Position numbers and translations under genes: made by a program
The notes under the pieces: model-generated
Told to the model about the DNA's origin: nothing
The model's database searches: none
Seen by the model: only the letters and a program-made list of their open reading frames with translations
Shown: positions 46,279 through 50,745 of the stretch, piece by piece
Layout of the letters: each line of letters opens with the position of its first letter
Position numbering within the stretch: position 1 is the stretch's first letter
Origin: a virus
DNA: 50,745 bases
IMG/VR virus record: IMGVR_UViG_3300042965_000080
Location: 1-50,745 of that record
Strand: one strand, 5' to 3'

Positions 46279-47694
46279 ATGGATGTAAGAGACTATGAGC
46301 AGACAGGGTCAGGGTTTGGTATAGCCCCTGCAACTGATGTATTGGAACTGAAGAAGGCACTTGAGGCTGGTTATGCTGGTGCACCTGAGGGTGCAACTGA
46401 TGTGATGGTTGGTGGTGCAGCACTCAGGGTTCAATCACTGGAAGCCTCACTCAAGGTTCTCACCTGGAAAGAGGAACACCTCGTTCTGTGGAGAGACATC
46501 CCGAAGACACCTGCATACAGCACAGTTGAGGAGTATACCCAGTTGAGAGAGTATGGTCCTGAGTATGGTGGTGCGTTCACACTGGAAGGTGAACTGCCTG
46601 CAGAACAGACATCCGATTACATCAGGAAAGCGGCATTTGTCAAATTCCTCGGCACAACCAGGGTTGTCACCCATCCTATGACTGTTGTGAGGACACAGGT
46701 TGGTGATGTTGTTGCGAGGGAGAATATCAACGGGATACTCTGGCTCTTGAAACAGCTTGACTGGGCGCTTGTGTGGGGCAATTCCAAACTAAATGTGGGT
46801 GGCACCGAGTATGTTGAGTTTGACGGACTGCTGAACATGATTGACCCGAACAATGTGATTGATATGAAGGGTCAACCGCTTTCTGAGAAGGCAATACAGG
46901 ATGCGGCACAAATAGTTCTTGACAACTATGGTGTGCCGAATGCCCTGTATGCCTCACCCAAGGTTCTACAGGATTTTGCAAAACAGTATCTACCTGTTGA
47001 AAGGGTATTTGTGCCAGTGCCAGGCGGGGGGTTCACTGGTGGATTCATAATCAACAACTACCAGACTGTTGCGGGTATGATTTCACTCAAGGGTGACCTG
47101 TTCATGAGAAAAGTGTATCCTAATACCAACGCTACATCCACAGAAGCACCAGACGCACCTGCCAGTGTAACGGCTGTTGCAGGGACAGGCACTGATGCTG
47201 AATGGGGTAAGACATACCCGAATGGGGTCACAGTCAAATACAAGGTTACAGCATGCAACAGGAAAGGTGCATCCGCACCTGTAGAAAGCAACTCATACAC
47301 AGTCGCTTCAAATGCATTGACAACCCCGGTAAAGGTCACAATTACACTCGGTTCTTCACTCACCAGGGCTCCTGATTATTATCAGGTTTACAGGTCTGAC
47401 AATGGTGGACCATACACACTGATTGCGAGGATACCCTGTGCAAGTGGACAGAATATTCCTGGTGGGGCAACAGACTTCATTGACAAGAACATAGTTGTTG
47501 CCAATACTTATGTGGCATTCCTTGGTGAGATGACCCCTGATGTCATAGAGTTCAGACAGTTGCTACCACTAATAAAGATGGACCTCGCAGTGATATCACC
47601 TGCTATCAGATGGATGCTCCTGCTCTACGGTGTCCCGGTGATATATGCACCGAAGAAGTGGGTCAAGATAATCAATATCGGCGACGCTACATAA
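46279..47694 (+). CDS. Major capsid protein with Ig/FN3-like insertion
   Basis: 471 residues with TATAGGAGGTTGTAAGAT before the ATG. Residues 26-63 carry KALEAGYAGAPEGATDVMVG then GAALRVQSL, closely matching the protease segment at 162-200. The shell domain follows: DIPKTPAYSTVEEYTQLREY, GTTRVVTHPMTVVRTQ, PNALYASPKVLQDFAKQY. Residues about 290-405 form a beta-sandwich insertion (APDAPASVTAVAGTGTD, YYQVYRSDNGGPYTLIARI), FN3-like, and then the shell resumes (EFRQLLPLIKMDLAVISPAI). It is preceded by its own promoter and followed by a hairpin. Confidence 0.85.
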   Translation: MDVRDYEQTGSGFGIAPATDVLELKKALEAGYAGAPEGATDVMVGGAALRVQSLEASLKVLTWKEEHLVLWRDIPKTPAYSTVEEYTQLREYGPEYGGAFTLEGELPAEQTSDYIRKAAFVKFLGTTRVVTHPMTVVRTQVGDVVARENINGILWLLKQLDWALVWGNSKLNVGGTEYVEFDGLLNMIDPNNVIDMKGQPLSEKAIQDAAQIVLDNYGVPNALYASPKVLQDFAKQYLPVERVFVPVPGGGFTGGFIINNYQTVAGMISLKGDLFMRKVYPNTNATSTEAPDAPASVTAVAGTGTDAEWGKTYPNGVTVKYKVTACNRKGASAPVESNSYTVASNALTTPVKVTITLGSSLTRAPDYYQVYRSDNGGPYTLIARIPCASGQNIPGGATDFIDKNIVVANTYVAFLGEMTPDVIEFRQLLPLIKMDLAVISPAIRWMLLLYGVPVIYAPKKWVKIINIGDAT

Positions 47695-47721
47695 CATAAC
47701 AGGACAGCACGAATTGAATGA

Positions 47722-47760
47722 GAGTGAGGAGGTGGTAGATGAGGGGTGACCTCCTCACTC
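47722..47760 (+). terminator. Hairpin after the capsid gene
   Basis: Perfect 12-bp arms GAGTGAGGAGGT / ACCTCCTCACTC with a 15-nt loop. CCTGTTCC follows, not a T-run, so it may act as an RNA stabiliser or partial attenuator that raises capsid mRNA over downstream genes. Confidence 0.6.
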
Positions 47761-47803
47761 CCTGTTCCATGTTTGACAACAATACCCTGACAAGGAGGTT
47801 AGT

Positions 47804-48100
47804 ATGGGAAAGATAAGAGTGCGTATAGAGTATGTCAAGGATGGTAATCTGGTGATAGGTAGCACTGCGTATGTGGTGAGAGACCATGTGTTTGAGGTTG
47901 ATGAAGATGTGGCAAGGGTGTTGAAAGCCACACAGGGTTACACCTTGCTTGACCCTCTACCAGAAGACTTGCAGAAGCAGGAAACTGAGTCACCAGCCAA
48001 AGATGTAGAGGTCAGTGATTCCAGCCTTGATGGCAAACCTATGGATAACCAGGTGGTTGAACTGAGACCTTTCACGAAGAGCAGACGTAAACCCAAGTGA
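47804..48100 (+). CDS. Small neck/head accessory protein
   Basis: 98 residues with CAAGGAGGTTAGT before the ATG. The N-terminal half (KIRVRIEYVKDGNLVIGSTA then YVVRDHVFEVDEDVARVLKA) is a beta-rich unit often seen after capsid genes as a short conserved protein. The C-terminus is polar and disordered. Function unknown, possibly a head-stabilising protein. Confidence 0.55.
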   Translation: MGKIRVRIEYVKDGNLVIGSTAYVVRDHVFEVDEDVARVLKATQGYTLLDPLPEDLQKQETESPAKDVEVSDSSLDGKPMDNQVVELRPFTKSRRKPK

Positions 48101-48152
48101 GAGTGGGAAGGATGTGGGAGAGGGGTTATTGAATGGCAGGAGGTGAGTTAAA

Positions 48153-48908
48153 ATGTTGTATACAGACCTGAATGCGAATTGGTTGAAGCAAACATACTTC
48201 TTTGGAATACCACTAACTGATACTGACGGTAACCAGATTTCAGATAGTGTTGCTGAGTTCTATATCAAGCGGGCAATCAAGCAGGTTGAGAAGGAACTTG
48301 ACATAGTTATCACACCAACCACTTTTGACGAACGCTATGACTTCTTTCTTGATGCCTGGCGTGGCTGGGGTTTCATACAACTGAATAAGCGTCCAGTGAA
48401 AAGGGTGAACAAGTTGGAAATTGTGTATGGCGAGCAGGCTGTGTTTGACATACCGCTTGAGTGGATACGGCTGGAACAGAACGCTGGACAGATACACCTG
48501 TTTCCTATGCTGGGTCAATTCGGGGGCACTCTTGCAATTGACAAAGCCTACACACTCGCACCGATTCTAATGGCAGTCAGGTATGCACCGCATGTGTTCA
48601 GGATTCAGTATGAGGCAGGTATGGACGATGTTGATGAGGACATCTGTGATGCAATTGGTATGATTGCGGCAATCCAGTATTTCAACATATTTGGTGACCT
48701 GGTCATAGGTGCGGGTATTGCGTCAATATCAATCAGTATTGATGGATTGAGCCAGTCAATAGGGACTACCTCATCCGCAGAGAACGCTGCATATTCGGCA
48801 AGGATAATCATGTATAAGCGTGAATTGTATGGACACGGTGAGGGTAAACCAGGTCTCCTTGCGGCACTCAAGGCGAAGTGGCGTGGTTACAGAATGGCAA
48901 TACTGTGA
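48153..48908 (+). CDS. Head-tail connector/adaptor-like protein
   Basis: 251 residues with AGGAGGTGAGTTAAA before the ATG. VAEFYIKRAIKQVEKELDIV followed by ITPTTFDERYDFF resembles the gp6-like adaptor helices that sit below the portal. The middle has an inserted beta domain (LNKRPVKRVNKLEIVYGEQA; RIQYEAGMDDVDEDICDAIG). Its position between capsid and neck genes supports an adaptor. Overlaps the next gene by one base. Confidence 0.7.
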   Translation: MLYTDLNANWLKQTYFFGIPLTDTDGNQISDSVAEFYIKRAIKQVEKELDIVITPTTFDERYDFFLDAWRGWGFIQLNKRPVKRVNKLEIVYGEQAVFDIPLEWIRLEQNAGQIHLFPMLGQFGGTLAIDKAYTLAPILMAVRYAPHVFRIQYEAGMDDVDEDICDAIGMIAAIQYFNIFGDLVIGAGIASISISIDGLSQSIGTTSSAENAAYSARIIMYKRELYGHGEGKPGLLAALKAKWRGYRMAIL

Positions 48909-49195
48909 TGGCGACCACTAAAGTATTGTTTCCAGAGAGCAGGTTGATGTTTCTCACCAGTGATGGTATTACAACTATCACTGGGCTGAACAAGTCGTTC
49001 ACGGTTGAAAATGGTGGTGAGGTAATTGCTGACCGCTTACCTGCGGAACCAATCACTGACAAGGAGTGGGAACTGGTGCTACCATTCAACTCAGGTGCAA
49101 TATACAAGGTTTCAAAAATCACCTACAAGGACGGGTATCACTACATAACATTCCAGTTCCTGCGATGGGCTGACACTGAGAAGGAAGGCAGGTAA
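48908..49195 (+). CDS. Small neck protein
   Basis: 95 residues from the ATG at the adaptor stop (TGATG); a longer frame inside the adaptor gene is rejected. VLFPESRLMFLTSDGITTIT, LNKSFTVENGGEVIADRLPA and YKVSKITYKDGYHYITFQFL look beta-rich. Size and position fit a head-closure or stopper-type protein. No motif. Confidence 0.55.
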   Translation: MATTKVLFPESRLMFLTSDGITTITGLNKSFTVENGGEVIADRLPAEPITDKEWELVLPFNSGAIYKVSKITYKDGYHYITFQFLRWADTEKEGR

Positions 49196-49933
49196 ATGGC
49201 AGACAGGTCTGAGAAGAGGATATACCCCGACTTTCCAATTAGTTTCATGCGGGTTGACTGGGAACGAAGGGTTAAGTTGTTTGACCTACTCATCCAGCAA
49301 CACGGCTACAAAACTGAGTGGACACCAGTATCCACTTGTCCATGCGTGGTCAACCCGAAGGATGGCGGTAAGGGTGTGCCACAACCGAATTGTTTGGCTT
49401 GTAGAGGCACTGGTAGGGTATACCCTGAGGAAAAGAAGAAGGACATAATCACATTTCCACATGTCATAAACAAACGCAGGATTCTACAGGTGCTGGAGGG
49501 TGAGTTGGAGTATGGCTCACTTAGGGTTGTGTTCCAGTCAAAGGATAGACCGCAACTGTGGGACAGGTTGAAGTTTGTTGATATGCAGATACCCACATTT
49601 GAGGTGCGAATTGTTAAAGACAGAACAATAAAGTTGCGATTTCATCCATACTCAATTGATATTGTCATGGTCAACACTGATGATGAACAGCCAGTGATAA
49701 TACCGCCTGACAAATACACCTATGATGAGGCAAACTGGCAAATCATTTTCAATACTGACGAATACAATGACAGGAATGTGTCAGTTAGATACACCTCATC
49801 ACCATACTACTACATCCAGAACCTGACACCAGAATACCGGGGCACATTCATAAAAATGTTTGAACCTTATGAGAAGTGGGTTGACCTGCCTGTTACTGCG
49901 ATTGCCACAAGGGCAGATTTGCTTGAAGGGTAA
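49196..49933 (+). CDS. Neck protein with CxC/CxxC cluster
   Basis: 245 residues, starting directly after the preceding stop. STCPCVVNPKDGGKGVPQPN then CLACRGTGR has Cys pairs like those of zinc ribbons (CxC ... CxxCxGxG), a pattern found in some phage neck proteins. The rest is beta-rich (YYYIQNLTPEYRGTFIKMFE). No enzyme motif. Probably a head-tail joining protein, with a metal site inferred. Confidence 0.6.
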   Translation: MADRSEKRIYPDFPISFMRVDWERRVKLFDLLIQQHGYKTEWTPVSTCPCVVNPKDGGKGVPQPNCLACRGTGRVYPEEKKKDIITFPHVINKRRILQVLEGELEYGSLRVVFQSKDRPQLWDRLKFVDMQIPTFEVRIVKDRTIKLRFHPYSIDIVMVNTDDEQPVIIPPDKYTYDEANWQIIFNTDEYNDRNVSVRYTSSPYYYIQNLTPEYRGTFIKMFEPYEKWVDLPVTAIATRADLLEG

Positions 49934-49939
49934 GCAACT

Positions 49940-50641
49940 ATGTTTGAAATAAAATATGAAGTGAAAATACCAGTATTGATGCCGATGTTCAACAGAATAC
50001 GGAACATAGTTGCAAGAGGGTTGTATGATGCAGCAATAAAGACATTTGACAAGTGGGTTGGGCTGGCAGGTCAGACACTAACCACTTCATACGAAATCTA
50101 TATCAAGGGGTTGAGACAGGACATGAGTATTGGACCGATTGAACATGGGCATCAGTCTGTATCAGTGTCAGTTTCACTGGTTGACTCGCTGGCAAAGAAG
50201 TTTGAAACTGGATTTCCATCATACGATATGAAACCACATTTTTTACGAAGGGCGAGGCAGGAGGGAAAGGAAGTCAAGAAAGTGTGGTTGCCTATGCGGG
50301 CACCTGGTAAGGGAACAGGTGTGGCTTTGCATGTTAGAACCACAATACCGTTCTGTGTTTACGGATGGTTGATTGGTAAACTGCCGACGCTACCATCACC
50401 TCAAATCACACGAGCACTTCTACCATCGGGAGTTAAGCCAGAGGACATAATCAGGAATAGGGGTAGACAATATTATAGCACTTATGGTGTAATCAGGTCA
50501 GTGTCATCACGGTCAAAACCTGACTCGTGGATACATCCTGGATACAGGGGTGCAAGACTGATACCGAGATTGATGCCTGAAGTTGGCAGGATTGCCAAGG
50601 AATCACTTGACAATGCATTCAAACAGGCAGGTATAACATGA
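49940..50641 (+). CDS. Tail-completion-like protein
   Basis: 233 residues. The pattern RNIVARGLYDAAIKTFDKWV then GLAGQTLTTSYEIYIKGL resembles HK97 gp10-like/minor tail proteins with an N-terminal helix and a beta core. KPDSWIHPGYRGARLIPRLM contains the WxHPG motif seen in that family. Position after neck genes fits. The start overlaps nothing; the stop overlaps the next start (ATGA). Confidence 0.65.
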   Translation: MFEIKYEVKIPVLMPMFNRIRNIVARGLYDAAIKTFDKWVGLAGQTLTTSYEIYIKGLRQDMSIGPIEHGHQSVSVSVSLVDSLAKKFETGFPSYDMKPHFLRRARQEGKEVKKVWLPMRAPGKGTGVALHVRTTIPFCVYGWLIGKLPTLPSPQITRALLPSGVKPEDIIRNRGRQYYSTYGVIRSVSSRSKPDSWIHPGYRGARLIPRLMPEVGRIAKESLDNAFKQAGIT

Positions 50642-50745
50642 GTGCAGGCACACCACTGCCAGAATTCATTATCTACAATCTCATCAAAGAATGGGCAGAT
50701 GGGGTAAATAGGTCTGGCATAAAAGGGGACTGGATTGGCATAGAT
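50638..50745 (+). CDS. Tail gene, 5' part only
   Basis: 36 residues visible, from the ATG in the ATGA overlap with the previous gene to the right edge. MSAGTPLPEFIIYNLIKEWA then DGVNRSGIKG has a helical start. Position suggests a tail-terminator or neck-related protein. Too little is visible to name it. Confidence 0.5.
   Translation, partial: MSAGTPLPEFIIYNLIKEWADGVNRSGIKGDWIGID

Noticed and set aside
1-50745. tRNA genes or CRISPR arrays
   Set aside because: No cloverleaf-like sequence with a T-loop and no array of evenly spaced repeats was seen; short repeats present are in tandem or palindromic form only.
1-50745. Integrase, repressor or attachment sites (temperate phage)
   Set aside because: No integrase or CI-like gene was recognised in the window; the missing part of the genome could still hold them.

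Overview
The window is part of the genome of a tailed double-stranded DNA bacteriophage (Caudoviricetes-type). The evidence is an HK97-type head set (large terminase, portal, MuF-like protein, protease, scaffold, major capsid protein, neck and tail-completion genes), a complete replisome and recombination set, and a lysis cassette. Genes are packed with ATGA-type overlaps and strong AGGAGGTG ribosome binding sites, so the host is a bacterium. ATA and AGG codons are frequent, and together with some thermophile-like features (UDG-polymerase fusion, RadA-like recombinase) they allow a thermophilic host, but this is weak. Neither end is a natural end: the first and last genes are cut, and tape measure and most tail genes are missing, so the genome is larger than the window.

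Layout. 1-2807 (rightward): end of the tail or appendage module plus an ATP-grasp enzyme. 2872-17904 (leftward): lysis genes (transglycosylase, M15 peptidase, probable holin), then RuvC-like resolvase, SbcC/SbcD-like pair, RecA-like recombinase, ssDNA-binding protein, UvsY-like protein, UDG-exonuclease-PolA fusion, primase, DnaB-like helicase and UvsW-like helicase. 17905-18867: non-coding divergent region with AT-rich self-complementary repeats, two related 30-bp palindromes and an array of DnaA-box-like sites, a strong candidate replication origin. 18868-32802 (rightward): MoxR ATPase and VWA protein, DnaN-like clamp, small zinc proteins, phosphoribosyltransferase, Dam-type methylase, then a 7-deazaguanine DNA-modification cluster (QueE, QueD-like, GT4 glycosyltransferase, radical SAM protein, FolE, DpdA-like transglycosylase, ParB-like protein) and a terS-like HTH protein. 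32803-33683: non-coding convergent region with hairpins, direct repeats and phased A-tracts. 33684-38866 (leftward): QueF, terminase, portal, HD-domain protein and a small KOW-like protein. 38980-50745 (rightward): head and neck genes.

How it works together. FolE, QueD-like, QueE, QueF and DpdA outline a pathway from GTP to preQ1-type 7-deazaguanine in phage DNA. QueC is not in the window. A glycosyltransferase and a SPASM-type radical SAM enzyme lie inside the cluster and could decorate the base further. A Dam-type gene sits in a genome in which I found only one GATC.

Two promoter families are visible. Five early-type promoters share a 17-nt conserved spacer and drive the two replication arms and one small gene. 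At least five late promoters have TTGACA, an 18-nt spacer and TANRAT/TATAAT-like -10 boxes. The head cluster encodes a sigma region 2-like protein. That protein also carries a short motif, KVWV(R/K)DP-x3-GGGYYA, shared with two other virion-cluster proteins.
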